Below, piece by piece: positions 1 through 8,616 of a DNA stretch of 64,000 bases. Numbering within the stretch: position 1 is the stretch's first letter; the number at the start of each line of letters is the position of its first letter. The stretch comes from Bacillus sp. FJAT-27445. Lineage in GTDB: Bacteria; Bacillota; Bacilli; Bacillales; Cytobacillaceae. The position numbers and the translations under genes are program-made. The stretch spans positions 231,815 through 295,814 of the forward strand of contig NZ_LMTI01000002.1 in NCBI RefSeq assembly GCF_001510665.1. The letters are read 5' to 3'. Under the pieces are notes generated by a model. It was not told where the DNA came from, searched no databases, and saw only the letters and a list, made by a program, of their open reading frames with translations.

Positions 1-67
1 AGGAGCTGGATTACAAGAACTTGTTTCGAGTTATCCACAAAGTTCTATTTTATAATTTCCTTTGCTA
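1..67 (-). repeat. Post-terminator repeat, copy 1 (cut by window edge)
   Basis: This is the terminator-proximal end of a dispersed repeat that also occurs near 3.1, 53.0, 55.1 and 60.9 kb. On the minus strand it follows the U-tract of the yqhY terminator, runs through an AT-rich stretch ending in ATAGAACTTT, then enters a hairpin whose arms are GTGGA and AGCTCC. The rest of the copy lies outside the window. Confidence 0.75.
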
Positions 68-114
68 CAAAAAAAGGAACCTGAGGCAAGGATGCCCCGG
101 TTCCCCCTTTTTTT
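68..114 (-). terminator. Intrinsic terminator after yqhY
   Basis: GGAACC (76-81) pairs with GGTTCC (99-104), with further pairing inside. Runs of A on the left and T on the right make it usable in both directions. On the minus strand it ends the accB-accC-yqhY unit. Confidence 0.85.
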
Positions 115-139
115 ATTTTATTCCCCGGCTTTCACCTTT

Positions 140-559
140 TTACATTTCCTGTTCGATTTCAGGCGTTTCCTGTTTTAGGCTTTCAAACTGAATACCGACG
201 ATATGGATATTGACTTCCTCTGCTTCAAGGGCTGTCATATTCAGCAATGTCTGGCGGATATTGTCCTGCACTTTTTGTGCCACCGCAGGTATTGAAACGC
301 CAAACTTCATCATGCAAAACACGTCAACCTTGATTCCAGTATCCGTTAATTCCACTTTAATTCCTTTGCCATGGTTTTTTTTGCCTAGGCGTTCAACGAC
401 ACCCGTAGCAAAATTTCCTCTCATTGAGGCGACACCTTCAACCTCAGATGCTGCAATTCCGGCGATAACTTCAATAACCTCGGGCGCGATTTCCACTTTT
501 CCATGGCCACCCATTCCTTCATTCATTTCCAAAACACCGTTTTCATACATTCCAGACAC
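140..559 (-). CDS. yqhY: Asp23/Gls24 family envelope stress protein YqhY
   Basis: A 139-residue Asp23/Gls24 protein. The diagnostic core is visible: KVEIAPEVIEVIAGIAASEVEGV near residue 21, then KGIKVELTDTGIKVDV, with a central segment typical of the family. In B. subtilis YqhY sits directly after accB-accC and its loss disturbs acetyl-CoA carboxylase activity, so the neighbourhood supports a role in tuning fatty acid synthesis; that role is known from B. subtilis and inferred here. It starts 12 bases after the accC stop, in the same operon. Confidence 0.9.
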   Translation of the reverse strand: MSGMYENGVLEMNEGMGGHGKVEIAPEVIEVIAGIAASEVEGVASMRGNFATGVVERLGKKNHGKGIKVELTDTGIKVDVFCMMKFGVSIPAVAQKVQDNIRQTLLNMTALEAEEVNIHIVGIQFESLKQETPEIEQEM

Positions 560-571
560 CTCCAGGTATAT

Positions 572-1924
572 CTAGGATTTCATCACATCATACAATTCAA
601 GGAACTTTGTATTGAATTCCCCGCCCACGAATTTCTCATGCTCGAGAAGCCTGAGGTGGAAAGGAATCGTTGTATGGATGCCCTCGATGACAAATTCAGA
701 AAGAGCCCTTTTCATCCGGGCGATCGCTTCCTCACGAGTGCTTCCATACGTGATGACTTTTGCTATCATTGAATCATAATATGGGGGAATTGTATACCCC
801 GGGTACGCGGCAGAGTCAACCCTTACGCCAATTCCACCAGGAGGAAGATACATTTTGATCTTTCCTGCAGAAGGCATGAAATTCTTTTCCGGATTTTCTG
901 CATTGATACGGCATTCTATGGACCATCCGGTAAATGTGACATCCTCCTGGTTCATGGCAAGTTTGTCTCCGGAAGCCACGTTGATTTGCTCTTTAATAAG
1001 GTCTACCCCAGTAACCATTTCAGTAACCGGATGCTCTACCTGAATTCGCGTATTCATTTCCATGAAGTAAAATTTCCTGTCGCGGTAATCATAGATAAAT
1101 TCTACAGTACCGGCGCCAGTATAATCAACGGCTTTCGCCGCTTTAACCGCGGCATTGCCCATTTCTTCACGCATTTCAGAATCAAGTGCGGGAGAAGGCG
1201 TTTCCTCAAGCAGTTTTTGAAGGCGCCGCTGTATGGAGCAGTCCCGCTCTCCTAGATGGATTGTGTTCCCAAACGAATCGGCAAGAATTTGTATTTCCAC
1301 ATGCCTGAAGTCCTCGATAAATTTTTCGAGATAGACCCCCGGATTCCCAAAGGCAGTCATTGCTTCCTGTTGGGTGATATTGATTCCTTTTATGAGGTCC
1401 TGTTCATCACGCGCAATCCGGATTCCCTTTCCTCCGCCGCCAGCGGTAGCCTTAATAATGACTGGGTATCCTATTTGGCCGGCAATTTCAATGGCCTCAT
1501 CTACATCCTTAACAATTCCCGTCGAGCCTGGTACAATCGGAACTCCGGCTTCCCGCATCGTTTCACGTGCTACATCCTTCGTTCCCATCTTGCTGATCGC
1601 CTCCGGGCTTGGCCCGACAAAAATAATGTTGCATTCACGGCACAATTCAGCAAAGGCAGCATTTTCGGCCAAAAATCCATAGCCTGGATGAATGGCGTCA
1701 CAGCCAGTAAGCTTTGCGACACTGATGATATTCGTAAAATTCAAGTAACTTTCTTTGGAAGAGGTAGGCCCGATGCAATAGGCTTCATCCGCGAGCTGTA
1801 CATGGAGGGACTCCCGGTCTGCCTCGGAAAAGACGGCCACCGACTCGATGCCTAGATCTCGGCAGGCGCGGACAACCCTGACTGCGATTTCTCCTCTATT
1901 TGCTATTAACAGTTTTTTAATCAT
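572..1924 (-). CDS. accC: Acetyl-CoA carboxylase, biotin carboxylase subunit
   Basis: The 450-residue biotin carboxylase carboxylates the biotin on AccB using ATP and bicarbonate, the first half-reaction of malonyl-CoA synthesis. The N-terminus [17 protein letters not shown], the ATP-grasp glycine-rich loop [14 protein letters not shown] near residue 160, and the catalytic segment [18 protein letters not shown] near residue 290 are all present. Length equals the family norm. It follows accB by 5 bases and precedes yqhY, as in B. subtilis. Confidence 0.98.
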   Translation of the reverse strand: MIKKLLIANRGEIAVRVVRACRDLGIESVAVFSEADRESLHVQLADEAYCIGPTSSKESYLNFTNIISVAKLTGCDAIHPGYGFLAENAAFAELCRECNIIFVGPSPEAISKMGTKDVARETMREAGVPIVPGSTGIVKDVDEAIEIAGQIGYPVIIKATAGGGGKGIRIARDEQDLIKGINITQQEAMTAFGNPGVYLEKFIEDFRHVEIQILADSFGNTIHLGERDCSIQRRLQKLLEETPSPALDSEMREEMGNAAVKAAKAVDYTGAGTVEFIYDYRDRKFYFMEMNTRIQVEHPVTEMVTGVDLIKEQINVASGDKLAMNQEDVTFTGWSIECRINAENPEKNFMPSAGKIKMYLPPGGIGVRVDSAAYPGYTIPPYYDSMIAKVITYGSTREEAIARMKRALSEFVIEGIHTTIPFHLRLLEHEKFVGGEFNTKFLELYDVMKS

Positions 1925-1929
1925 TCGGT

Positions 1930-2436
1930 TTAACGCTCCCCTGCCGCTTTTACTAGGAACAACGGCTGGCCATACTCAACAAGCTGTCCGTCCTTTACAA
2001 GTACTTCAACGATTTCCCCACTCACTTCGGCTTCAATTTCGTTGAACAGTTTCATTGCTTCAACTATACATACGATTGAATCGGGGCTTACCTTTGAACC
2101 TGGCTTGACATAGGCATCGGCATCCGGCGACGGGGATTGGTAAAACGTCCCGACCATCGGTGAAACAATTTTATGAAGGTCTGCATGATCCTTTTCGGCT
2201 GCTGATTCTTCCGGCTGGCTCGGTGCCTGTTGTGCAGGAGCAGCAGGTTGAACTTGGGCTGCTCGAGCTGCCTGGACTTGGACTGGCGCTGCCTGGACTG
2301 GCTGCTGCAGGACAGTAACCTCTTGGGCATGCTTTTTCATTTTAATTTTTGAACCTTCTGATTCATAAACGAATTCATCAATGCTTGACTGGTCTATAAG
2401 TTTAATTATTTCACGAATTTCCTGTACTTTTAACAC
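1930..2436 (-). CDS. accB: Acetyl-CoA carboxylase, biotin carboxyl carrier protein
   Basis: A 168-residue biotin carrier. An N-terminal segment ([21 protein letters not shown]) is followed by an Ala/Pro/Gln-rich flexible linker at about residues 45-80 and a C-terminal biotinyl domain. The lysine to be biotinylated lies in [13 protein letters not shown]; the usual AMKM is AMKL here, a tolerated variant. It is first gene of the accB-accC-yqhY operon. Confidence 0.97.
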   Translation of the reverse strand: MLKVQEIREIIKLIDQSSIDEFVYESEGSKIKMKKHAQEVTVLQQPVQAAPVQVQAARAAQVQPAAPAQQAPSQPEESAAEKDHADLHKIVSPMVGTFYQSPSPDADAYVKPGSKVSPDSIVCIVEAMKLFNEIEAEVSGEIVEVLVKDGQLVEYGQPLFLVKAAGER

Positions 2437-2475
2437 AATTGCAGCACTCCTTAATAATTATGACTAGATATTAAT

Positions 2476-2505
2476 ACTATACGATAACACCTTGTAAAAA
2501 TTCAA
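2476..2505 (-). promoter_or_regulatory. Candidate SigA promoter of accB
   Basis: On the minus strand TTGAAT is separated by 18 bases from TATAGT, about 40 bases before the accB start. It is the best vegetative promoter match upstream of the operon. No FapR-type palindrome was seen. Confidence 0.5.
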
Positions 2506-2675
2506 TAACGAAACAAGGTCGCCATGGCCACCTTTCTATTGTAATCCTTTTTAATAAAAAAAGAAATTTCCGCCTCGTTCTTGTTGGCAAATAAAGAATA
2601 TTCACCTTTATAACAAGATAGGATCAATTCATAAAAAACAATACGGTTGTTCAACAAAAAGTAGTTTAATCAATG

Positions 2676-2864
2676 TGTTGATTTGCGCTACAGGCACACG
2701 CTTTCCGCGGGGCGTCAGTGGAGCCTCCTCGGCGCTGGCGCCTGTGGGGTCTCCACCTTGCCGCTGCATCCCGCAGGACTCTGAATGGCTTCCCCGAATT
2801 CACCCACGCACGAAGAAAATGCGTAGCATTTTCGAGGAGTCGGTGCCCTCCGCTCCAATCAACA
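2676..2864. repeat. MITE-like Bacillaceae intergenic repeat
   Basis: About 190 bp flanked by terminal inverted repeats TGTTGATT (2676-2683) and AATCAACA (2857-2864), GC-rich inside, with segments such as CTTTCCGCGGGG, GGAGCCTCCTCGGCG and CATCCCGCAGGACTC. From memory, very similar segments are scattered through many Bacillaceae genomes between genes; that should be verified by search. It also contains GAAAATGCGTAGCATTTTC, a perfect inverted repeat (2815-2833) that I do not recall from other copies. It encodes nothing recognisable. Confidence 0.7.
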
Positions 2865-3045
2865 TATAAGTTAGGCATTTTATCATAAACCAGCACTAAT
2901 AGTGAAGAACCAACAATGCTTTAAACAAAATTAGTAATATTGATATTTAAAGCTTAAATCCAGACTGACCTTTTTTGAATATTCATGGAATATGAAACCA
3001 TTCCGAGTTAAAAAGTTTATTTTCCGGTCCACATTAGGTTAATTC

Positions 3046-3208
3046 AAAAATAACGTTCGCGCGGAAACCTGGCTAGGCGCTCTTCGTAAATCCTCATATT
3101 ATCCGTGCAAGGATTATGCTATCGAAGCCTATTCTTGAGGAGCTGAAACACATTAATTTATTTCGAGGTATCCTCAAAGTTCTATTTAATAATTTCATTT
3201 ACAACAAG
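3046..3208 (-). repeat. Post-terminator repeat, copy 2
   Basis: Minus-strand order: U-tract of the spoIIIAH terminator, AT-rich spacer ending ATAGAACTTT, hairpin GAGGA...TCCTC, AAGAATAGGCTTCG, then a second hairpin with arms near AAGGATT and AATCCTC, then GCCTAGCCAGG. Compared with copy 4, the GTGGA/TCCAC stem has changed on both sides to GAGGA/TCCTC, so pairing is kept. Confidence 0.75.
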
Positions 3209-3234
3209 AAAAAGCCGTGATTTTACGGCCTTTT
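3209..3234 (-). terminator. Intrinsic terminator of the spoIIIA operon
   Basis: GCCGT (3214-3218) pairs with ACGGC (3225-3229). On the minus strand the hairpin is followed by TTTTTC. It lies about 60 bases after the spoIIIAH stop. Confidence 0.8.
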
Positions 3235-3294
3235 CTTTAAAAATAATAGGATTGTAATTTTTCATTTCCAAGGTTACCCGAAGTGTCAACTCTT

Positions 3295-3855
3295 CTATTT
3301 CGCGGTTTTGAACTCCACGGCTGTAATGGCCATCGACCCAATCTCTTTCCGGACCAGCTGGATGATTTCGTTCGCTGCCTGGGTTGAATGTCCGTCCTTC
3401 GTCTTAACTGTTACTCGCACATTCCCTCCGTCAGCCATGACAAGGGCGTCTTCGTACCCCATCGTCGATTTCAGCAATGTTTCGAGGACTTCTTCCTTAT
3501 AGCCAATCTCTTTCAGCTCATCAATTTTATCATAGTACTCGCTTCTTTTGCTTTCAGGAAGATTGGTCGTGCCAACAAGTGCTTCCAGCTCTTCCTTCAA
3601 TTCATTGCGATGGTCGTTCAACCTTAGGCGCAATGTTTCAAATCCTTCATCGGCGGATGCTTCCGTAATGACTGTTTTTCCATCCTTTTGGGCGGAAGTT
3701 CCCTGCTGTTTCGTTCCAGCTTCCTCTTTTGCCTTTTCACCAATGGCAGCAAATTCATTTTCACCCTGTGGCTCAGAGGTAATATAGTAAACAGATAAAA
3801 CGATAACAAGGCTCAGCATCGTTAAAAGCCAAACGGTTTGTTTTTTCAGTAGCAT
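3295..3855 (-). CDS. spoIIIAH: Stage III sporulation protein AH
   Basis: A 186-residue mother-cell protein with one N-terminal membrane helix (residues 7-25), a charged linker and a C-terminal YscJ/FliF-like domain (from about residue 75). It binds forespore SpoIIQ through the intermembrane space and forms part of the channel that keeps the engulfed forespore alive. The match is to family architecture plus its place as last gene of the eight-gene spoIIIA operon. Confidence 0.93.
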   Translation of the reverse strand: MLLKKQTVWLLTMLSLVIVLSVYYITSEPQGENEFAAIGEKAKEEAGTKQQGTSAQKDGKTVITEASADEGFETLRLRLNDHRNELKEELEALVGTTNLPESKRSEYYDKIDELKEIGYKEEVLETLLKSTMGYEDALVMADGGNVRVTVKTKDGHSTQAANEIIQLVRKEIGSMAITAVEFKTAK

Positions 3856-3870
3856 TCTTATGATTCCCCC

Positions 3871-4524
3871 TTAATTTTTTTTGGCCATCACGGCAACCCT
3901 GTGGCTCGGTACCCCGAGTGCCCTCGTGACCGCTTCAATAATCCGTTTTTTTACCTCTATGTTATCCGCACCCCGGGCGACAACTAGTACGCCCCTGATT
4001 TCCGGTTTTTTTGTTTCAATGACAATGGGTTCTTCTTTTTCCCCGTTGCGGATAATGACAAGCTGTTCATCAACAGAGGCATCCTCTACTTCACGTGTTC
4101 CGCCATTGGGATCCCGCTCATTCGTCATTTGCCTTTTGGTAACTGTGTTCTTTTCAAGAACTTTGGATTCGGTTGAATCCAGGTTGACCATAACAGTCAC
4201 TTCTCCCACACCCAGCATTTCCTCGAGTGCTTCCTTCAATTGGCTTTCATATGCACGCTCGTAATCGGTGGCGGTTGTTTTCCTTTTTTTTTGCCCAAAG
4301 GCGGCTATTTCTTGGCTGTCAGGTTCTGTGCTTGCCAGCAATGCAGCTTCACTATTTTCCCGGTCCGGCAAAAATAAATTCCCAATCAGCATAAAGCCGG
4401 CTCCGATACTGAGGACGAGAGCCATGTACTGATACTTCAATTTCCTTCCTTCCGGCTGTCCATCAGCAAGCTTGTTTTTTAACCATTCAATTGGGCTATG
4501 CTTATTTTTCACCACCCTTGTCAT
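3871..4524 (-). CDS. spoIIIAG: Stage III sporulation protein AG
   Basis: 217 residues: a cytoplasmic N-terminus, one membrane helix (about residues 32-52), a variable insert rich in charged residues, and a C-terminal ring-building motif (VTVMVNLDSTESKVLEKN, then RGVLVVARGADNIEVKKRIIEAV). In B. subtilis SpoIIIAG forms a large 30-subunit ring in the feeding-tube complex. Its ATG overlaps the spoIIIAF stop by 4 bases, indicating translational coupling. Confidence 0.95.
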   Translation of the reverse strand: MTRVVKNKHSPIEWLKNKLADGQPEGRKLKYQYMALVLSIGAGFMLIGNLFLPDRENSEAALLASTEPDSQEIAAFGQKKRKTTATDYERAYESQLKEALEEMLGVGEVTVMVNLDSTESKVLEKNTVTKRQMTNERDPNGGTREVEDASVDEQLVIIRNGEKEEPIVIETKKPEIRGVLVVARGADNIEVKKRIIEAVTRALGVPSHRVAVMAKKN

Positions 4525-5135
4525 CCCCCTCCAATGGCAACCTCTAGTGCACTTTCAGGGACACTCCATTTTTCCGCTAAAAACGAGGTTACCGATTCCT
4601 GTACTTCTTCCCGGCCATTTTCCGCTACTGGAGAAGATGCCCTGATTACGACCGTTTCCACAACCTTGATTGGCTGGCCCGCTTCTTCCTGCTCTGTTAA
4701 GTGCACAGTTACGGTTTTAATAGAACTGGGTAAGCCCTGCCCGTCCGTATTTTCAGCATCTATTGTTACCCCGGCAATCCGGAAACCATATTGTTCCATC
4801 AACTCCTCCTCAGCGTCCTTTTTCAGTTGGACAGCCATTTGTTCTAAAATATATGCTTGCTGTGTCTCCTGTATTTCATTTTTCTTCATTTCTATTAAAT
4901 TTTTACTATTTTCAATTTCACCCGCAGCTTCTATGGAGGGAATCGAGGCCATCGCATCTTCAAAATCACTTGATAGCAGCTTAAGGACAGGTCCTAGAAG
5001 AACAGCTATTAAAAGCAGGCCGGTCACAATCTTCGTGTATTTTTGCATTGCCGTATTGGGCAAAAGCATATCAACCACTGTCGCCAGCAAAATGAACATA
5101 ATAATATTGGTAACCCATTCTATTAAAAACCCCAA
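4521..5135 (-). CDS. spoIIIAF: Stage III sporulation protein AF
   Basis: 204 residues with two N-terminal membrane helices (about residues 5-25 and 33-55) and a soluble C-terminal domain of the ring-building type. The family gives an oligomeric part of the SpoIIIA-SpoIIQ channel. It lies 13 bases downstream of spoIIIAE. Confidence 0.93.
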   Translation of the reverse strand: MGFLIEWVTNIIMFILLATVVDMLLPNTAMQKYTKIVTGLLLIAVLLGPVLKLLSSDFEDAMASIPSIEAAGEIENSKNLIEMKKNEIQETQQAYILEQMAVQLKKDAEEELMEQYGFRIAGVTIDAENTDGQGLPSSIKTVTVHLTEQEEAGQPIKVVETVVIRASSPVAENGREEVQESVTSFLAEKWSVPESALEVAIGGG

Positions 5136-5148
5136 GTTTCCGCCTCCT

Positions 5149-6354
5149 TTATCTCATCATCATCGTTATGTTGCCGGCTGCCACAATTACTGTGATGCAT
5201 AGAAAGAACATAAGGGATACAATGCCGAGTGAGGCAAAAACATAAATGATGCTTTTTCCAATTATGTCAAGGCATGAGATGACAGGACCTCCTCCAAGAG
5301 GCTGCAGGATGGCGGCTGCAAATTTATAGATAAACGCTATCATAAGGATTTTAATAGCGGGAAAGGCGGCTATGATGAGCAGTATGGCAACCCCGGCTAT
5401 TCCGACTGTATTTTTTAAAAGCACGGACGCGCCAATGACTGTATCCGCCGCGTCGGTAAAGGCCCTGCCAATGACAGGCACAAAGTTTCCGGTCACGAAC
5501 TTTGCCGTCCTGATCGCAATCCCGTCCGTAATCGCGGAGGAAGCTCCCTGGACGGATAAAACGCCAAGGAAAACAGTCAGGAAGATACCTAAAAGCCCAA
5601 TGCTCCAATTTCTTAGCAAGCTTGCGAGCTGGGTTACCTTATAGTGGTCTGACATGGCACTGACAATGCTGAGCAAGGCCGAGAGAAATAAAAGCGGAAG
5701 GACAATATGCTCAATGAGAACGCCGCTCATATTCATCAGGAAGAGGACAACGGGATGGAAGAATGCCGCCGATACGACTCCGCCGGATGAGGCTATCAAA
5801 CCTAGCAAAAGGGGAATCAATGCCAGAATAAAGGACGTCATGGTCCGGATTGTTTCATTGGCAAACTCGATGACTATATGGAAGCTATTCAGCGCTATGA
5901 TCACCAATACCATAAAGACAATTGAATAAGCCGCCTTGCTGATGGTGCTTTTTTCAAAGGAGTTTTGGAGCGATTGCAGAAACATACTGAATACAGTCAG
6001 CAGGATAAGGGAGCCAAGCAATTTCCCATTTGCAATGAACTCGTGGAAGGCAAACCTCATAAACCCTTTCGCCCAGTCCTTAAGAGAAAATTGTTTGTCA
6101 CCTTTTAGGAAATCATATAGGCTTCCTTTTTGGCTTTCGGGCAAAAAACCTTCATACTTTTTAGATAAATCATTCCAAAAACCCATCAACTCGGAGACGT
6201 CCATTGATTTTAGCTGGGCCTCTACAAGTTCTTCGGAGAAAGGGGCGGAAGTTTCCGGTGACGCATTTACTTTCGGTAAAAATGCAAAAAAGAATAGCAG
6301 GAACACTACAGCAGCAAGGAAAGTAGAGTGCTTCATATATTTCCACCTCGGCAA
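5149..6354 (-). CDS. spoIIIAE: Stage III sporulation protein AE
   Basis: 401 residues, a signal-like N-terminal helix, then a soluble stretch (residues 32-110) and about seven membrane helices. SpoIIIAE is the large polytopic component of the mother cell-forespore channel and resembles membrane parts of export machines. Conserved stretches such as SSGGVVSAAFFHPVVLF and FVPVIGRAFTDAADTVIGAS are visible. Confidence 0.95.
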   Translation of the reverse strand: MPRWKYMKHSTFLAAVVFLLFFFAFLPKVNASPETSAPFSEELVEAQLKSMDVSELMGFWNDLSKKYEGFLPESQKGSLYDFLKGDKQFSLKDWAKGFMRFAFHEFIANGKLLGSLILLTVFSMFLQSLQNSFEKSTISKAAYSIVFMVLVIIALNSFHIVIEFANETIRTMTSFILALIPLLLGLIASSGGVVSAAFFHPVVLFLMNMSGVLIEHIVLPLLFLSALLSIVSAMSDHYKVTQLASLLRNWSIGLLGIFLTVFLGVLSVQGASSAITDGIAIRTAKFVTGNFVPVIGRAFTDAADTVIGASVLLKNTVGIAGVAILLIIAAFPAIKILMIAFIYKFAAAILQPLGGGPVISCLDIIGKSIIYVFASLGIVSLMFFLCITVIVAAGNITMMMR

Positions 6355-6370
6355 TACGGGACGTATTCGT

Positions 6371-6760
6371 CTAATTTGGTATTAGCTTGATGATGGTCTC
6401 AATCAGGACGGTCAAAATGGGGATGGCCATTGCAAGAATAATAATCTTCCCTCCGAGCTCGATTTTGGAGGCCATCGCTCCTTGCCCGGCATCCTTGGAC
6501 ACCTGCGCGGCAAATTCAGCAATATACGCTATCCCGATAATTTTTAGGATTGTCTCTACATAAATCAAATTAACCTTTGCGCTTGCGGCTAACCGTTCAA
6601 TCATCGAAATAATTTCATAGATTTTATCCACTAGAAAAAGAAAAATTGTACAGCCGGTGAACAATATAAGGAGAAAGGCGAAATTGGGTTTTTGTTCCTT
6701 GAGAACCATCGCAAGGAACGTGGCTGTAAGGGATATGCCGACAATTTTTAGAATTTCAAT
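6371..6760 (-). CDS. spoIIIAD: Stage III sporulation protein AD, probable AUU start
   Basis: About 129 residues, a membrane protein with four helices and the family signature VETILKIIGIAYIAEFAAQVSKDAGQGAMASKIELGGK (conserved core near YVETILKIIG and DAGQGA). No ATG, GTG or TTG fits the N-terminus: the conserved protein begins at IEILKIVGISLTATFLAM. An ATT codon at 6758-6760 stands there, preceded by GGGGAGGGG at normal Shine-Dalgarno spacing. The nearest upstream standard start would add about 39 residues lying inside spoIIIAC, and the next downstream ATG would remove the first helix. Confidence 0.9.
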   Translation of the reverse strand: MEILKIVGISLTATFLAMVLKEQKPNFAFLLILFTGCTIFLFLVDKIYEIISMIERLAASAKVNLIYVETILKIIGIAYIAEFAAQVSKDAGQGAMASKIELGGKIIILAMAIPILTVLIETIIKLIPN

Positions 6761-6777
6761 GGGAAAACCCCTCCCCT

Positions 6778-6981
6778 CTACTGGAACAAGAAGACTGATT
6801 TGATTTTTTGAAAGAGGCCATCGACGATGACAGCCACCTGGAACAGGATATAGATAAACCCAAATAGGGTTACCCATTGGGCATATTCCTTTTTCCCTAC
6901 TTGGTCAAGGACCGTATGCAAAAATGCGACGACGATGCCTACTCCGGCAATTTTAAAGATGATATCCACTTCCAATCCCAT
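6778..6981 (-). CDS. spoIIIAC: Stage III sporulation protein AC
   Basis: A 67-residue protein with two membrane helices, matching the family's usual length and start (MGLEVDIIFKIAGVGIVVAF). SpoIIIAC and SpoIIIAD together belong to one small-membrane-protein family, needed for the SpoIIIA channel. It sits between spoIIIAB and spoIIIAD with short gaps. Confidence 0.95.
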   Translation of the reverse strand: MGLEVDIIFKIAGVGIVVAFLHTVLDQVGKKEYAQWVTLFGFIYILFQVAVIVDGLFQKIKSVFLFQ

Positions 6982-6992
6982 TCCAATCCCCC

Positions 6993-7508
6993 CTATATCA
7001 GTACAATGATGAGCAGCAGGCCAGACAGGAAGCCGAGGCTTTTCAACATCTTTTCGTATTTTGACTGCCTTTCCCTTGCTTCCGCCTCTTCCCTCTCGAG
7101 GTGGCTGAGCGTGAGCTGGATGTGCTTTTGCTGTGAGATACGATCATGGCGGCCGAGCGTTTCACCAAATTGGCTCATAATTTCCATTTCTCCTTGGCCG
7201 AGCGCTGTCAGTTTCCATACTTCCCGCAGGCTATCTTCCCAGGCATCCTTGACTGTGGTTTCCGTGAGGGCAAGCTTTGAACCAAACGACTCGAACAAAA
7301 ATGATAATGGTTTGGGAAGCTGGGCCGAAAGCCTTCTTGCTGCTTCGTGCAAGGGTGTATGGCCATACATAATTTCCGCTTCAAGGGATTGAAGAGCCGC
7401 TTTTAGCTGGCGGAGCTGTTTTGGCCTTTCACTTAGGTGCCGGGATAATTCAAAGCCCGTCCAAGTTGTCGCTGACAAAATAAATAGGGCTCCTATTAAT
7501 TTCACCAT
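6993..7508 (-). CDS. spoIIIAB: Stage III sporulation protein AB
   Basis: 171 residues: an N-terminal membrane helix (about 1-20), a long helical soluble domain and a C-terminal hydrophobic helix (LGFLSGLLLIIVLI). Soluble SpoIIIAB resembles assembly factors of type II and type IV pilus systems. The start directly abuts the spoIIIAA stop. Confidence 0.93.
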   Translation of the reverse strand: MVKLIGALFILSATTWTGFELSRHLSERPKQLRQLKAALQSLEAEIMYGHTPLHEAARRLSAQLPKPLSFLFESFGSKLALTETTVKDAWEDSLREVWKLTALGQGEMEIMSQFGETLGRHDRISQQKHIQLTLSHLEREEAEARERQSKYEKMLKSLGFLSGLLLIIVLI

Positions 7509-8441
7509 TTATGTCACCCTCACTTTTCCGGCAAGAGGGAGCCCTGCCTTATCAAGGATATGGCTGATTGTTCCGGGCCCTTCCGCTCTTCCAAGAACAA
7601 TGTACCGATCGAAAATTTGGGATTGAATAATCCGTTCCAGTGTGGGCCTCTTCCTGATTTCTTCCATAGAACCACCGTGGACAGTCGTGATTATTTTAAT
7701 TCCCGCATGAACCGCTTCATGGATTGCATCCGAGTCTTCCTTTCGGCCAATTTCATCCGCAATGATAACATCCGGGCTCATCGACCGAATCAGCATCATT
7801 ATCCCCTCCGCTTTTGGACACGCGTCAAGCACATCGATTCTTTGGCCAAACGTTAGCTGTGGAATCCCTTTTACACAGCCGGCAATTTCGGATCGTTCAT
7901 CCACGATACCTGCCTTTTTGGGGGCAATTGCGTTAGGTTCGCTTCCGCTAGACACGAGCCTTGCAATATCCCTGAGCAATGTTGTTTTGCCGGCTTGGGG
8001 AGGTCCGATAATAAGAGTGTGGAGCCAATTATTCCCTTCATATAAAAAGGGGATCAAAGGATGGGCAATTCCGATTTTTTCCCTTGCAATCCTGATATTG
8101 AATGACGAAACATCCCTGATGGCCCTAACTTTGCCGCTTTCAAGAATGACTTTTCCCGCTAGCCCGACCCTATGTCCTCCTGCAATTGTAATGTAGCCTC
8201 TCATTAACTCTTCATCCATGGCGTACAGGGAATGCTGGCTGATTTTTTGCAATAGAATGTCCGCATCTTCTTGCATTGTAATCAACGGGAGAAAGACCGG
8301 GGCTCCCCTTACGGTTACTTCGATTGGCCTATTGATCCTAATCCTGATTTCTTCGACCTTTTCTCTATCCGCAGAAGGGATACCTTCGATAGCATTCGCG
8401 ACTGCAATCGGCAAAAACGCCTTGATAATATCCATTGGCAT
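7509..8441 (-). CDS. spoIIIAA: Stage III sporulation protein AA, secretion-type ATPase
   Basis: 310 residues, related to the ATPases of type II/IV secretion. Walker A GPPQAGKTTLL lies near residue 147, and the Walker B/Asp box PDVIIADEIGR near 225, followed by a HGGS segment. It is thought to energise the SpoIIIA channel. First gene of the operon; two ATG codons six bases apart (8441 and 8435) could serve as start, and GGGAGG lies just upstream of both. Confidence 0.95.
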   Translation of the reverse strand: MPMDIIKAFLPIAVANAIEGIPSADREKVEEIRIRINRPIEVTVRGAPVFLPLITMQEDADILLQKISQHSLYAMDEELMRGYITIAGGHRVGLAGKVILESGKVRAIRDVSSFNIRIAREKIGIAHPLIPFLYEGNNWLHTLIIGPPQAGKTTLLRDIARLVSSGSEPNAIAPKKAGIVDERSEIAGCVKGIPQLTFGQRIDVLDACPKAEGIMMLIRSMSPDVIIADEIGRKEDSDAIHEAVHAGIKIITTVHGGSMEEIRKRPTLERIIQSQIFDRYIVLGRAEGPGTISHILDKAGLPLAGKVRVT

Positions 8442-8472
8442 ACAACCTCCCTAATGCTTGCACCATTGTTAA

Positions 8473-8501
8473 AATGTATGCCTGTACAGCCTCGATATGA
8501 C
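8473..8501 (-). promoter_or_regulatory. SigE-type promoter of the spoIIIA operon
   Basis: On the minus strand GTCATAT is followed after 14 bases by CATACATT, matching the mother-cell SigE consensus (-35 near TCATATT, -10 CATACAnT). It lies about 32 bases upstream of spoIIIAA. In B. subtilis this operon is known to be SigE-dependent, so sequence and biology agree. Confidence 0.85.
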
Positions 8502-8616
8502 TTGTTTCACTGTTTTCAGATAGAATGGTTCTAATGTCAACGGTCATTTTTTCACAAATGTTTCAGTAAACTGCAAATAGGAATGGGAACGAAAAACCGA
8601 AGGAGGCTGATCCAAG

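Larger units (their letters stand above)
2437..3294. other. 858-bp intergenic region: promoter, two repeat elements, terminator
   Basis: No credible gene is present between accB and spoIIIAH. Reading left to right it holds the accB promoter, a MITE-like palindromic repeat (2676-2864), an AT-rich stretch without recognisable content (2865-3045), copy 2 of the post-terminator repeat, and the spoIIIA terminator. Short open frames inside the MITE-like repeat are by-products of its GC-rich inverted sequence. Confidence 0.7.

Noticed and set aside
2666-2896. Short protein-coding frames around 2.7-2.9 kb on both strands
   Set aside because: They are the two strands of a GC-rich palindromic repeat, lack ribosome sites and resemble no protein.
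8365-8547. A yqhV-like gene upstream of spoIIIAA
   Set aside because: The 60-residue frame overlaps spoIIIAA out of frame, runs through the SigE promoter and has no membrane helices expected of YqhV.
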